Assembly: GCA_964019425.1 (NCBI GenBank) | Contig: OZ025796.1 | Location: 868,001 to 932,000 of the forward strand | DNA length: 64,000 nucleotides | From: Flectonema sp. DT1601 | Taxonomy: Eukaryota > Euglenozoa > Diplonemea > Diplonemida > Diplonemidae | Reading direction: 5' to 3' | Shown here: positions 1 to 10,659 of the stretch, one piece after another | Layout of the letters: each line of letters begins with the position of its first letter | How positions within the stretch are numbered: the first letter of the stretch is position 1 | The notes under the pieces: model-generated | What the model was told of the DNA's origin: nothing | Database searches by the model: none | Seen by the model: the letters and a program-made list of their open reading frames with translations, nothing else | Position numbers and translations under genes: made by a program

Positions 1-2259
1 AATTACTCTTTTGCTACCGATCTTGTTAGTGCTTCTTGAGAACATACTAACAGATCCTAACAATGCTTCTTGAATGTAGATTTCAGGGGAAGTTGTTGAA
101 AGGGGATTGTCCTGGTGCCATTTAATAGCTCGTCGAAGATAGTTCGCGTCCGTGAACCATATCCCAGGAGGAGTCCTCATTAGTGAGGAGTTTGTTACGT
201 CTCCCAATAATGGATGAATACCATTTCCTATTTGAATTAGTCCGACATGAATATCATCCAGAGGCAATTCAGCTACGAAGCTCCCGAGTGCCTCAAGAAG
301 CCCATAATATCCAACAGGGTGTCTTCTAAACGATTGTTGCATCGATGCAGATCCGTCAAAAATGAAAATTAAATCCATTGCAGGGCACTCTCCATAAGCC
401 TTATACATACATTCTCCTTTTGCATTTATAAAACATGAATCCAGCTTGGCACAATCACACGTGTCAGCTGCTGAACATGTACGCAGGGAACAAATACCAA
501 AGTCAAGGCCACACAATGAATTACTTTGACATTCGGTGTCGTTCTTTAATCCTCCACACACTGTAGGTTGACAATTTCCTGAAGATGACACATCCCAAGT
601 ACATCTCGGATCCCTTCCGCAGGATAATTCATTGCTCCCGTGCACAGCACACACATGTTGAACACATTTCGATAATGAAAGCGACCATTCACAATTCCCA
701 TCTGCTCCACAGCTTATTTCAGAGCTGTGAGTTGGACATCGAGCCTTTTCTTGACAACCACTGTAACTATTATACACACAGTCGGCGTCGTCGGTACAGT
801 TTGATATATCATGATGTTGACACTTCTTCACTTCGCACTTATTTGTCCATCTACAATTAGAGTTATAGATACAGTTATCTTCTGTTGAAGAATAACACTC
901 TGCTAAATGACACAGGGATTCAGTTTGATTCCAAGAACAGTAAGTTGACCTCTCACAATTATCTTGTCCCATTAGGCACGGTAGGTATTCATGACAAGTA
1001 ACGTAAACTGGATCCCATCTGCAATAGCCACGAGATGCATGGCAAGCATCTGGAGTACAGCGAGACACACAAGGTGACGCAATGCACTCCAAGCTTGCAG
1101 CACTCCAAGTACAGACACCGGTATAGGCACATGTGGCTTCTGCGGTGTAAGAGTCGCAATGCACTGCCCAATCTAATGATAACGCAGGAGCTTGGCATAT
1201 ATCATACAGCGGGTTGCTGATTGTAGTTGAGAAAACATCAATGGTGATACCAAAGAAGTGACGGTCACTATTATGAGCTGTGCTCAAGGTCTTCAAGTTT
1301 ATTGCAGTCTGGCTATCAAGAGTGGTAGGAGTCGGGTATTTCATAATAAAAATGGAAAACACAACTACATTCATTGACTTTAGTTTATCCATTGCTGTAT
1401 TTGTATTACCCATGTCGATGGGATTACCCGTTGATATTATAATCATAGCAAGCTTCTGTCCAACAGAATCGCGATGCAAGAATGTATTTACAGCATATTC
1501 TAGTGCTGGCGTGATCGTCCTTGTTCCCTTTAATGGGTTTGCATTGTGCCAGTTAAGGTCAATTAGTAATTCGTTGAAGTCGCCTGAGAGCTTTCCTTGT
1601 GTTCCAACAGGGGGTGTTTTGAAATTAGATCCGAATTGGATAAGTGCGACTCTCATAGTATCAGATTGGGTTACAGGATCAACAGCAAGTTGTCCAGAGA
1701 GAGGAAGCTGTTGTATCCAATCACGAATCACTGTGAGGATGGCATTGTATCCTTGAGGATGACGAGAGAGAGGTCCCGATGCAGCATTGGAACCATCAAA
1801 TACAACAACAATATCAAGCTGTACACATGCAGCAAACACTGGATTTATACAAGTAGTTGTGTTATGATTATAATGACAATTAACATCTTTATGACACGAA
1901 CATGTATCTAGTTGATTACAGACCTTGGAAACACATGATAAGTTGCTACTATCCCACATGCACTCTTCTGTACACTGGTCAGAGTTTTTTAGTCCACAAC
2001 CGCTCGTTTCGGTACTACACTTTCCATTCAAATCCCAGTAACATGAGTCTCTTCCAGTGCACTCGTATTCGTTAGTGTAATCGCAACCATCAGAAGGAAG
2101 TAAAGTAGTGGATTGTTCGTGTTCACACAGAGATGTCAATGAATTCCAATAACATCCGGTCGCAGCGTCACAGTCGGGTTCGATAAAATGTGAGGAACAG
2201 ATCGCTGCATTTGATACCTGCAACAAAACCAATGTAACAACAGTCCGTATGCAGGTCAT
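1..2259 (-). CDS. Secreted cysteine-rich protein with two vWA domains (3' end beyond window)
   Basis: The frame is open for 753 codons from the ATG at 2257-2259 to the window edge, so the C-terminus is missing. Residues 1-18 look like a signal peptide (MTCIRTVVTLVLLQVSNA). A cysteine-rich stretch (20-145) with repeated C-x-W motifs precedes a von Willebrand A domain (about 148-345) starting VVVFDGSNAASG. A second cysteine-rich block (about 350-640) precedes another vWA domain starting IFIFDGSASMQQS. The second keeps the metal-site pattern DxSxS; the first has Ala for the last Ser. Both follow with an R-HP-x-GY segment, so they probably arose by internal duplication. vWA domains usually mediate metal-dependent adhesion or protein binding outside the cell; that role is inferred. 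An acceptor-like CAG lies 23 nt upstream of the ATG, after tactttaccca. Numerous N-x-T/S sites suit a glycosylated surface or secreted protein. Confidence 0.85.
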   Translation of the reverse strand, partial: MTCIRTVVTLVLLQVSNAAICSSHFIEPDCDAATGCYWNSLTSLCEHEQSTTLLPSDGCDYTNEYECTGRDSCYWDLNGKCSTETSGCGLKNSDQCTEECMWDSSNLSCVSKVCNQLDTCSCHKDVNCHYNHNTTTCINPVFAACVQLDIVVVFDGSNAASGPLSRHPQGYNAILTVIRDWIQQLPLSGQLAVDPVTQSDTMRVALIQFGSNFKTPPVGTQGKLSGDFNELLIDLNWHNANPLKGTRTITPALEYAVNTFLHRDSVGQKLAMIIISTGNPIDMGNTNTAMDKLKSMNVVVFSIFIMKYPTPTTLDSQTAINLKTLSTAHNSDRHFFGITIDVFSTTISNPLYDICQAPALSLDWAVHCDSYTAEATCAYTGVCTWSAASLECIASPCVSRCTPDACHASRGYCRWDPVYVTCHEYLPCLMGQDNCERSTYCSWNQTESLCHLAECYSSTEDNCIYNSNCRWTNKCEVKKCQHHDISNCTDDADCVYNSYSGCQEKARCPTHSSEISCGADGNCEWSLSLSKCVQHVCAVHGSNELSCGRDPRCTWDVSSSGNCQPTVCGGLKNDTECQSNSLCGLDFGICSLRTCSAADTCDCAKLDSCFINAKGECMYKAYGECPAMDLIFIFDGSASMQQSFRRHPVGYYGLLEALGSFVAELPLDDIHVGLIQIGNGIHPLLGDVTNSSLMRTPPGIWFTDANYLRRAIKWHQDNPLSTTSPEIYIQEALLGSVSMFSRSTNKIGSKRVI

Positions 2260-2479
2260 GGTAAAATTTTTTATTTCTGCGTCTGTGGGTAAAGTATAGT
2301 AGTTGATTGTTTTAAAAAATGCTATAACAACAGTGTCACACATATGGTAATTATGATTTAGCTTTAAAAAAAAGGAAATTCTCTCTTTATAGTTTCTATT
2401 TGGCTGTATTGCACAAAGAACCTTACTTTTCTGAGAGAAACAAGAAAGTAGGCAACAATAAAACTCCGTCATTTCCAAC

Positions 2480-2715
2480 GAGGGACAACGTAAAAACAGT
2501 AACAACTTTAGGTATTAAAAACAAAATTAATATCAAATACTCGACTGAAAAAGATTTGTAGTTGTTAGTCAAAGAAAATTACGCATAGAAAAAAGAAAAC
2601 ACACAAGGGAAAACTATATTTTTCGTCTTATCGACCAGAAGACGTTGTCGAATCTGGTGATTTCGGGACCGTACTATCAGGTTGAGCGTCCCATGCCCTG
2701 TACCAATATATTTAA
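2480..2715. repeat. Degenerate dispersed repeat, family R4
   Basis: This intergenic stretch resembles two other places in the window. Its left part (aaaacagtaacaacttt, then agttgttagtcaaagaaaa) matches 44700-44900. Its right part (ccagaagac, then ttgtcgaatct and gagcg) matches 30070-30155. The matches are patchy, with many differences, so the copies look old. I see no coding capacity and no clear ends. Confidence 0.4.
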
Positions 2716-3004
2716 GTATTCCCACGTGCCACACGAGATAACGGGTACAAAAACAGATAATTGCCAATGGAAGCGATTGTAACCAAGCAATCGAAGTTAG
2801 GGTTTTTTTTTCCCCCTGAAAAAAGGGGATATATCGGTCCCGATGAGAGGTTAAAAGGAAAGAACAAGAAGAACTCATGCCACGTCGATAGGATGTGTCA
2901 CAAGCAACAAGCGTAGATACAAAAGTGCATAGAGAATTATTTCTCCCATTGTTTTTTTTTTTTTTGTTGTTGGAATTGGTTCATCATTCTCTCAAGAGTG
3001 TTGA

Positions 3005-3901
3005 CTACGAGACCTTACATTGTCTCAACACCAAAGACATTCTTCTTTCAGAGTGTAAGTTACGGTTTTCGAGTCCATGTGTGTACTCGTACCTTGCCTT
3101 ACCAAATAAAAGCTGAAGTGAGAATTCAGGAAGATAACTGTCAAAAGAACTATTCGATGAAACAGATCCAACATCAATCTCTTGTTGTGATGCAGATCTC
3201 GGAAAAGATTTAAAAGTAAGTGTTCCACTACCTAACAAACCGATAGAGACGATTACAGGACCGGAGAGAAGGCGATCATCGTAGTGATCGCGGAGACGGT
3301 CACCGCGAGACTTTATAAAGTTAGTGATGTTCCCCTCATTTGGTATCCAATCTCTTAGTACAGATGCCCAGGGAGCTTTTGGATCGCGAAGCTTTTTAAT
3401 TATTGGTTCCAAAAAACCTGGAGTGTTGTTGCACTCACTCGCTTTACGACCAGTATAATCAACTTTCGCACCCCAATTTACTGCCTCATAATTCCCGCTT
3501 TTACCAGTGTGGTATTTGTATGTATTTTCAAAGTTGTATATTAATAAACGCGCCTCTTCAGCGTTTATAAAATTTTTGTACTGAATCAAGCCTTCTACCC
3601 CTCCCATTTTGGAACTTTTAACCGCCCCTTTCATTAATAATGAAAATGCGTTTTTGCGAGGGGCTTCAGTAATAGTGTTCTTTTTAGGGGGCTTCAAAAC
3701 AATAGGAGAATCAGAAACATTTATAACCGTTGTGTTATCTGATTTTTTTATTTTAGAACCGGAATTAGAGTCTTCACCTTTTTCTATCTCTATTACTTCT
3801 AGTTCAGGCGGATCATCAATTTTAGGCCTCTTTAATCCAAAACTATCTCTGCTGTCAAAGTCACTATCACTGATTACTGTTAGGTCGACGCATTCTAACA
3901 T
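3005..3901 (-). CDS. AlkB-like 2-oxoglutarate/Fe(II) dioxygenase with N-terminal SUMO-interaction-like motifs
   Basis: The 298-residue protein has a disordered N-terminus and an AlkB-like C-terminal half (about 100-296). The family pattern is visible: a metal-binding HxD (H206, D208, in RDHYDD), then GPVIVSIGLLGSGTLTF, a distal His (H275, in YEYTHGLENR), and the R-x5-R pair that binds 2-oxoglutarate (R287, R293, in RRMSLVLR). AlkB enzymes oxidatively remove alkyl groups from nucleic acids or proteins; the substrate cannot be read here. The N-terminus has hydrophobic-plus-acidic stretches, CVDLTVISDSD and LEVIEIEKGED, that look like SUMO-interaction motifs and suggest a nuclear protein. The start is supported by an acceptor-like tttgtttaaacag ending 11 nt upstream. 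The substrate-recognition part is divergent (NEGNI where NxYxxG is common). Confidence 0.75.
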   Translation of the reverse strand: MLECVDLTVISDSDFDSRDSFGLKRPKIDDPPELEVIEIEKGEDSNSGSKIKKSDNTTVINVSDSPIVLKPPKKNTITEAPRKNAFSLLMKGAVKSSKMGGVEGLIQYKNFINAEEARLLIYNFENTYKYHTGKSGNYEAVNWGAKVDYTGRKASECNNTPGFLEPIIKKLRDPKAPWASVLRDWIPNEGNITNFIKSRGDRLRDHYDDRLLSGPVIVSIGLLGSGTLTFKSFPRSASQQEIDVGSVSSNSSFDSYLPEFSLQLLFGKARYEYTHGLENRNLHSERRMSLVLRQCKVS

Positions 3902-4610
3902 TGAGAAAAAGTCTGTTTAAACAAAGATAGTGAAAGTGAGAGCAAAAACATAAATATCAAAAAAATAACAAAAAAAACACACAATCAATGTAGACTATGC
4001 ATGGGCCTTGAATGCACAGTCCTGTAAGAAATTAAAAAAAAAAAAAAAAAAAAAAAACAGAAAAGGGAATCAAACATTATGTAAGAAGACAAAATCTATT
4101 ATTTCCGAAAAAACCTAAATTACTCTGTTCGGATATGCGCAAAAGGCTTTACCTTTGGTCATCAACCTATGTAAGCACCTCATTCACCGCGATAAGAACA
4201 CTTCGGTAGTATTGACACAACAAAAACACATTAAAGTAACTAACGCTGCCAACTGCCTTAATAAAACAATAAAACCGTTTTCTCAGCAAAGGTCGCCGCC
4301 CTCCCATGGAAAAAGTAATCCTTACCTCGCTAGACAGGTAGACAGTCTTAACAAAACATAAAAGAAGAAAAAGAGAAACGGGAAATTAATAAAATGAAAC
4401 AAAAAAAATAAAAAATAAAAAAACACACCTGTGAACACGCAAAATAAATGCTCACAGGAATTGTCTTTATACAAGACCTTAAAACGTATTTTATTATTTT
4501 TGACGATTCCAAAAAAGGCATTTATCATCAATCTCGGATTATTGCTATGAGTCTGCTATGAATAGTCAGCTCAGTCTGAGAGTAGTCGTTACCAAGAAAC
4601 CTAACAAGGT
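3902..4610. other. Intergenic, AT-rich
   Basis: About 700 bases between the AlkB-like gene and the next gene. It contains a long A run near 4034-4057 and the acceptor-like site of the AlkB-like gene. I see no credible coding sequence or RNA gene. Confidence 0.6.
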
Positions 4611-5069
4611 TCATCTTGATACTCGAGTCACCAGCCAATCATCACCCTTTTCACTTTTTGTTAAAATAATATTAAAAGGCTCAAGGAGCTCTTTAACTGC
4701 AGAAGCGATACATGGAACACAATTCTCCAAATATAGTTTTCTCTCAGAAACGTCAAGCCGAACATGTCTACCTTCAGTGTGAACCAGTATCCAATCCGTT
4801 GTTTCTCTCACAGCCTGACCCGTACATTCCAGGGGCTTCTTAAAATCAAGGTTCACTTTCCATAATGTGTTGTAGTGGAAATATACAGTATTCATTTGTT
4901 GGGTTCTTATCACGTTGTCGCCAGAGAGAAGTTCTCCTGGGGAAACCTTTTCCAGGTTATGTCTTCCTTTCTTTACTATTACCATTACCAAGTACCCTTT
5001 TAAACTCCCTGCAAAAGCCGCCCATTTATCAACCTTTGGCCTCTTCTTTTTAACTTTTTCTTTTTGCAT
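4611..5069 (-). CDS. Small basic protein of unknown function
   Basis: A 152-residue protein, MQKEKVKKKRPKVDKWAAF at its start, that I do not recognise. The frame stays open further upstream to 5192, but the upstream part contains poly-U-like tracts and reads as untranslated or intronic. I chose the ATG at 5067-5069 because ctacccccctacacag ends 12 nt before it, the same arrangement as neighbouring genes. A second acceptor-like tttatccttcgtttcag lies about 65 nt further up. The N-terminus is lysine-rich. The rest is a mixed alpha/beta globular sequence with a central LVMVIVKKGRHNLEKV strand-like segment and WILVHTEGRHVRLDVSERK near the C-terminal third. No signal peptide or membrane segment is visible. 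Confidence 0.55.
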   Translation of the reverse strand: MQKEKVKKKRPKVDKWAAFAGSLKGYLVMVIVKKGRHNLEKVSPGELLSGDNVIRTQQMNTVYFHYNTLWKVNLDFKKPLECTGQAVRETTDWILVHTEGRHVRLDVSERKLYLENCVPCIASAVKELLEPFNIILTKSEKGDDWLVTRVSR

Positions 5070-7959
5070 TTGGGTGGCTTGCTGTGTAGGGGGGTAGTTG
5101 TCGTTATAAGAAATTAACACATTGCTCTGTGTGATAGACCTGAAACGAAGGATAAAAAGGTAAAAAAAAATATACTCTGAACAACAACACAAATATCAAG
5201 TAATAATTGAATAAGGTTGTGAGGTATAATTGCATACAATTAAAAAAAAAGAAAACTGCAACAGTCAGCCTCGCCGAGTTCTAAAGGACAAGATCGCACA
5301 TCCGGAAACTTGTATTTTCGTTTCTTTTTTTTTCCTTTCTAATGTTCAAAAGAACAATGACAAAAAAAAAGAGAAAAAAAGAGAAAAAAAAAATGAGAAG
5401 GATAGACAAAGAAGGGAAAATGAAAAGAAAGGGGGAAAAAAAAAAAAAGAAAACACAAAATAATAATGAATGTCTGCTGGGAATTTCCAGCACCAATTGA
5501 AGTCATTATGAATCAACTTAAGTTACGACAGATGTCATTCGTCTTTAATAGTTTAATATCAAGTCAGAAAATAAACAATTAAAGAAAAGAAAAAAAATAA
5601 TAAAAGAACAAGAAACTCCAACCACACGACAAGCTATCAACAAGATTACGCACGACAGATGTCATTTGTCTATGTGAAGCTAGTGTTGGTTTAAGTTTCT
5701 TGACGTGTGGAAGTAGAATTGCAAACATGAATAACTTTTGGACAAATCGATTGATTTCGTTGGCGAAAGCGCAGCCACAGCACAAGTATCTGTGTTGTGT
5801 TTTACTCGTATGTTTTTCTTTTTCCCTCTCCTAACTTTGCAGAAGTCGAGAGGGGAGAATGGAAAAAGAAAAAAAAAAAAACGGGGGGGGGATTTGCTAA
5901 TGCTTTACTGTCAGGACTTGCCTGCAATCAGATAGAATATTTCTATTGAACAGCTATACGAACTTCTACTCACTTCGATTCGTATCTGATGGTAAAAGAT
6001 TCAAAATGCTAACAGAGGGAGGGGTTAACCAACACGAACAAAGACATCTGAAATTCTACAGATGGTCACAAATTCAATTCTATGGTAAGTCGCTTGACTA
6101 CACATAATATGAGACATTCAAGTAGTCTTTCACAAATCGGGAGTATCATAGTCAGCACTTAATCGCTTTATTTCTCCCGATAGACTAAAGTTCTTATTTC
6201 AATTCTCTGAGAGTAGTATCACAACGCATTTAAGGGGAAAAGAGAACAAACGAAAAAGGAAGGAACAAGAAGATAAAGTAAATTATATTATACCAGATCA
6301 TAATTGAGATGTATTCTCTTTGTCATCGTACGCAGCAGAAGCTGCGTTTGATGACAGAAAATGGAGCACCCGTTCAAATTGTTCAGAGGAAAGAGTTGTA
6401 GCTCACAGTATCTATTTTTATTTTTTTTAATTCTTTTTTTTCTTTTTTAAATCAGGTTTTTTTAGTGACTTATAGTCTCTAGAAGATACATGCAAAACTA
6501 TTAACCCCCCAACTCGCAGTTCTGAGCATAAATAGGAAGAAGTGCCTAGCCAAAAATAATTTTCGAGGCAGACAATTAGGTATCTGCAATTGGAAGTTAG
6601 ACATATTTATGGTTCAGTTATTCTTCTTTTCCTTTGTCATATCAATCCAGAGATGGATTGTTTTGGGGCAAGACATAAAGAATAATATATGGGAAGGGGG
6701 GTGACAAAATACAACAACAGAAGGGACAAAAACAATGAGAGAAGAAAAAAAAAAAAAAAAAAAAAAAAAAGGAAAGTGATTTACCGCTTGAACGGACGTA
6801 TCGCCCCTTACGTAACCAAAAAAAAGGATCTATTAAATTAGGAAATCGAATATAAAGGATGATAATAATAATAATAATAATATGAGACTTTCTCTGTTGC
6901 TTGTCACCTTAACTTTCTTTTCTCCGTCGCCTGCATTCAAAAAAGCTGTTGTGAAAAACTTTTTTTTTTTTTTTTAACGGAGAAAAAATAAAGTTTTGGG
7001 AAGCAACGGAAAAGTGCTCCAATAATATAAACAAAAAATGGTGACGCCCGTGCAGAATCCTCCGGGTTTCCGGAGTGGTTGTTGTGGGCTACCAACACAA
7101 CTTTACAACTTAACAAACATAGCTGGGAAAACCTCCAACACAAAAGATTCCGAAACCCGCCAACTCTTCTACAAACACAAGGCTGTATGACGATGTCGTT
7201 TTTCAGAAACTTGAGATTACTAATTCTCCCAAAAAAAGATTGCTTCGAACCAAAAAAAAAAAAAAAAAAAGAAAAAATATATTGATGATAACCTACAAAC
7301 AAATCTAATCCTTTTAAAGAAAAAATGCATATTAAGGCACACATTGGCAAATACGTGCAGTTCTCTATTTCTCTACAGAACATGCCAACTTTTCAATAAT
7401 ACTGAAAGTCGAGTTATAAAGTCTTATTTTTTAAGAATGGAATGATGCCATCACCCTAAATTAAAAAAAGAGTAAGTAATTCAGAAAATGTTGAATATCA
7501 TCAAAAAAAAAAAAAAAAAAAAAAGGGGGGGGGAAAAGAAACGCAAGAAAATGTGGTGTGCGTTTGTTGTGTGTTATTTATTGATTATCAATAAAAATGA
7601 TTTTAACAAACAGGTAAAAGGTAAAAAGACAATTGTTGTATTAGTTGCTGTGCTATGGCAACAACAGCCCGTATATCAATTTTTTAAACAATTTAAAAAA
7701 AAAAAAAAAAATCTTATTATTTTCAATCTAAAATTAATTAACGGGAGGACAGTGAGAAACAAACCGAAAAAAGAAAAAAATTCTATTTTCGAATGCAATA
7801 AGAAGTAATCAACCTGATCATAATCAGAGTACAGCTCGCTGCTTTTATTCTGACTTGTATATCGTGACGCTAAGAGTTATTTATCTTTCCTTTTTGAGGA
7901 AAGTTTCATGAGAATCACTTTCACGGAATTTAAGGTCTCCTTCATCAATCAAAAACTAA
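5070..7959. other. Intergenic region with direct repeat, hairpin and microsatellite
   Basis: No convincing gene. Open frames here run through A/T tracts and encode mostly Lys, Phe or Asn. Visible structure includes a 20-bp direct repeat (acgacagatgtcatt-y-gtct at 5525-5544 and 5652-5671), a hairpin at 6321-6356, an (ATA)n run near 6860-6881, and poly(A)/poly(T) tracts near 6745-6770, 6960, 7252, 7504 and 7695. Confidence 0.6.
6321..6356. other. Strong two-segment hairpin
   Basis: Arms tgtcatc (6321-6327) and gatgaca (6350-6356) pair outside. Arms acgcagc (6330-6336) and gctgcgt (6341-6347) pair inside, with a 2x2 internal loop between them and an agaa tetraloop. It is 14 perfect pairs in an otherwise featureless AT-rich stretch. 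Confidence 0.6.
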
Positions 7960-10659
7960 TTAGTCTTCCTGTTCAATTTGGACTGCTTTCACTTTACTGC
8001 TTTTTTTGCTCTTCTTTTCTTTCTTCTCTCTCTTGTCACGTTTCTCTTTCTTTGATTTTTTCTCCTTTACATCACTAGAAAAGGCAGTGGCTTTGCGAGA
8101 CTTCTTTGAGGGTTTAGTAGGAGTCTCAGGGAGAATAAAACCTCCTTCCGATTCCGTGGTATTACGTCTCGAAATACGAGGGCTAAGAGTGTCGGAGTTG
8201 CTTTCCGAAGAATGTTGCTGCACAGGTGGTTCACCAAAGGAAGAGACTGGTGGTCCCGTTAATACTCTCGCTTTTCTCGGAACCATCTCTGTTGGCATTG
8301 CGGAGGGTTCTTCTTGTTCATTTATATCGACATTTTCTATTGGCGGAGTGCTCTTCGCACCTGTTCCAATTTCTGGGAATGCTCTGCTGGTCCCTCCGAT
8401 ACTTTTTTGACGTTGCTTACCATGAACCTGATTGTGCATTTTAGTTTTTCTCTGATCCAACAATCTGGTTTTGAAAACACCAGTCTGAAACTAAATAAAT
8501 GAAACAAACCTTTCCAGCAGTCGATGTGCTGCATCTGAAAGCAATAAATGCAACAACAATTATCACAAATAGAACAGGGGCTGCGATAATTATGGGAAGC
8601 AACTCCTTCGCTTTAGAATCACCTCCCGAACGATTTGGTTGTGGAGCTGCTGTAGTTCCTTCACACGGTTGAGATACATAGCTGTGTGAGGGATTTTTAT
8701 TATTAATATATTGTGAGAAATACAAAGCTTATGGCTGAACCTACAAAGTAAGTGAAAGAAAAAAAACACAAACCAAGTTCGTAAAACGATAACTTCATAA
8801 CCACTTCTGTCAAAAGGAGGTAACTGGCGTTTCATTAAAGTGACTACTTCATTTTGGAGTGAGAATAGCTGAGATTGACCTCCTGTACTGTTAGTAAGAC
8901 CTATTGAAAAGGTCACAGCAGTGACACGAGGTGATTCCTCTAGAGAGTCTGACACATCCAGAGTTGCTCCGGCAGCAAGCGATGCGACGACTCTAGTTGC
9001 GAAATCAACGCCGTTAAAGTCAGCAAAAGCAATTCGTAACTTAACAATAAAATGACTTAATACTAAATCAGGATTAATATAAACAGGAACAGGCGTATCG
9101 ACTACAGGAGTCGGAGTATCAGCTTCTACGATGCCACAAGTCCAGTTGACATTAGGTGAACACTGAGGAGGAGCTATGAGGGTTGCATCAGGCTGGACTT
9201 GAGTGGAAGATGATTGAATCGCATCAAATGTCTTACACAAACCAGTCATAACGTTGTATTCAAAAGCAATGCAAGAACTGCTCGACTGACACTGAACTTG
9301 ACAGGCTTCAGGACCCGCAACATCATCAAAAAGACTTTCAGAATCTGAAACAATAGCTCCCGGAACAGAACATAAATTAACTTCATCATAATCAAAAGGA
9401 CAACAAAACGCTTCGCTGTGTGGGTCCGTCCATGGAGGTGACGGTGTGTTTAGACCTAAATTATCATCAACTCCGATCAACTTATCACTTAACGATCTAC
9501 ATGTTGTAGCTACTTGTAACCACTGATTGTTGTTATCAGCGACTGGAATCCATCTTTGGTTATTGATATTATTTTTTAATAAGAACCTACACACTTCTGA
9601 AGCTGTGCAGAGTCTCCGAGATGTATTAAGGCAGCTGTAAACAGCATCTGCGTAAGTTGTATTGATTCCTTGTTCTATTGAAATGAGTAGTGGTTCTGGA
9701 GTCCTTCGAAATACTTGTGTTGAGAGTTCGACATCTGAAGGACCATAAGAACAGGTATTTCCAATTAAACATCCGTTGATATCATTAACCGAGTTCGTAA
9801 AACTAAAGTACATACAGGTGTTAGACTTTGAGCATTCTAAGGCACACTCTGAAAGTGTCTCTTGGTCAGAACGTGTTCCAGTCTGACAAGTACTGTTAAA
9901 TTTATATAAAGTAAAGAAAGAAGGTATCTGATTTCCTAACGAAGTCTTCTTTACTGTGACAGCAGTAGAGTTATTCATAATACTGTTCCATGAAGAACAG
10001 GTTGTTAGTAAACGACAGCTGTTGAGAGTTGACTCAGAGTAGACGCAATTAGATGTTGTTTCACATCTTGATAGACACCCAGCAACACTTAGCGCAGAGT
10101 CGACTAGAAGCACATTACCCAAATCACAAGTAGCCCAACGAGCAATTTCAAAAGATGGAAATGAATCGATTATTTGATCCCAAGTTTGGATGGTTTTCGA
10201 TTCTGTTTTAGATCTCGACAACGATCTGGTCACAGTTTCAGTTTGTTGACCACTAATCAATGTGGTTGAGTGTTCTGTTAATGTTGAAGTTGGTTCACTA
10301 TCATCCGTCATAGACTCAGACTCAGACCTGCTAACACTTTTTGATAATGTCATAGAAACGCTATCAGTAGACAGTGGGATTAACGTCAACGATGCTGTTG
10401 TCGCAGTCCGAGATAGAGTCGCCGTAGAACTCATTTCAATCTCCGGTGTAGCAGTAGCAGTAGCGGTAGAAGTAACAGTAGCACGCGTTATTGTTACTTC
10501 ATTATTAGCAGTACTTGGAACCTGGGGATACTCCCCGTCATTATTTATCACAATTCTATTTCCTATATTCACATCCTGTAACTGCCAACTACACTCCCAC
10601 TGTGTTGGTAATCCGTCAGCAACCACCGCTGCCAGAAGAACCTGTGCGATGGTTTTCAT
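7960..10659 (-). CDS. Type I membrane protein with mucin-like and Apple/PAN-like ectodomain and lysine-rich tail (three exons)
   Basis: Exons are read as 10659-8774, 8681-8510 and 8427-7960, giving about 841 residues. Read without splicing, the first exon runs into nonsense after YEVIVLRT. Splicing at gtttgtgt...cctcacacag restores a frame with a membrane segment (LLPIIIAAPVLFVIIVVAFI), and a second intron joins a polar, basic tail ending KKSKKSSKVKAVQIEQED. Residues 1-16 form a signal peptide (MKTIAQVLLAAVVADG). A Ser/Thr-rich region (about 50-165) looks mucin-like. Cysteine modules with C-x3-C and C-x5-C spacing (for example CALECSKSNTCMYFSF) resemble Apple/PAN domains. Ligand and role are unknown; a surface receptor or adhesin is inferred. 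The second intron has an alternative in-frame acceptor at 8484 that would make it only 25 nt; 82 nt fits the other introns better. An acceptor-like ttatcttcttaccag lies 36 nt before the ATG. Confidence 0.75.
8428..8509 (-). other. Intron 2 of the PAN-like membrane protein gene
   Basis: 82 nt, donor GTTTGT after AAG, acceptor cacaatcag, phase 0. A nearer acceptor (agtttcag, exon resuming at 8484) is also in frame and would give a 25-nt intron, adding about 19 residues. The sequence alone does not decide. Confidence 0.5.
8682..8773 (-). other. Intron 1 of the PAN-like membrane protein gene
   Basis: 92 nt, donor GTTTGT and acceptor cctcacacag, phase 2. Removing it makes one codon (tg + c, Cys) and joins the ectodomain to the membrane segment in frame. 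Confidence 0.7.

Noticed and set aside
585-1911. Several plus-strand open frames
   Set aside because: They lie opposite the vWA-protein gene, which has clear domains and motifs on the minus strand; the plus-strand translations have no protein-like pattern.
2579-2878. Minus-strand open frame of 99 codons
   Set aside because: Starts and ends in low-complexity Phe/Ser tracts, overlaps a degenerate repeat, has no acceptor-like site close to its ATG.
6937-7383. Minus-strand open frame of 148 codons
   Set aside because: Contains long Phe and Lys tracts from T and A runs; no domain or acceptor; composition is that of intergenic DNA.
8590-8773. Unspliced C-terminal extension of the PAN-like protein
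   Set aside because: After YEVIVLRT the reading runs through intron-like sequence; splicing gives a membrane segment and tail, which is more sensible.
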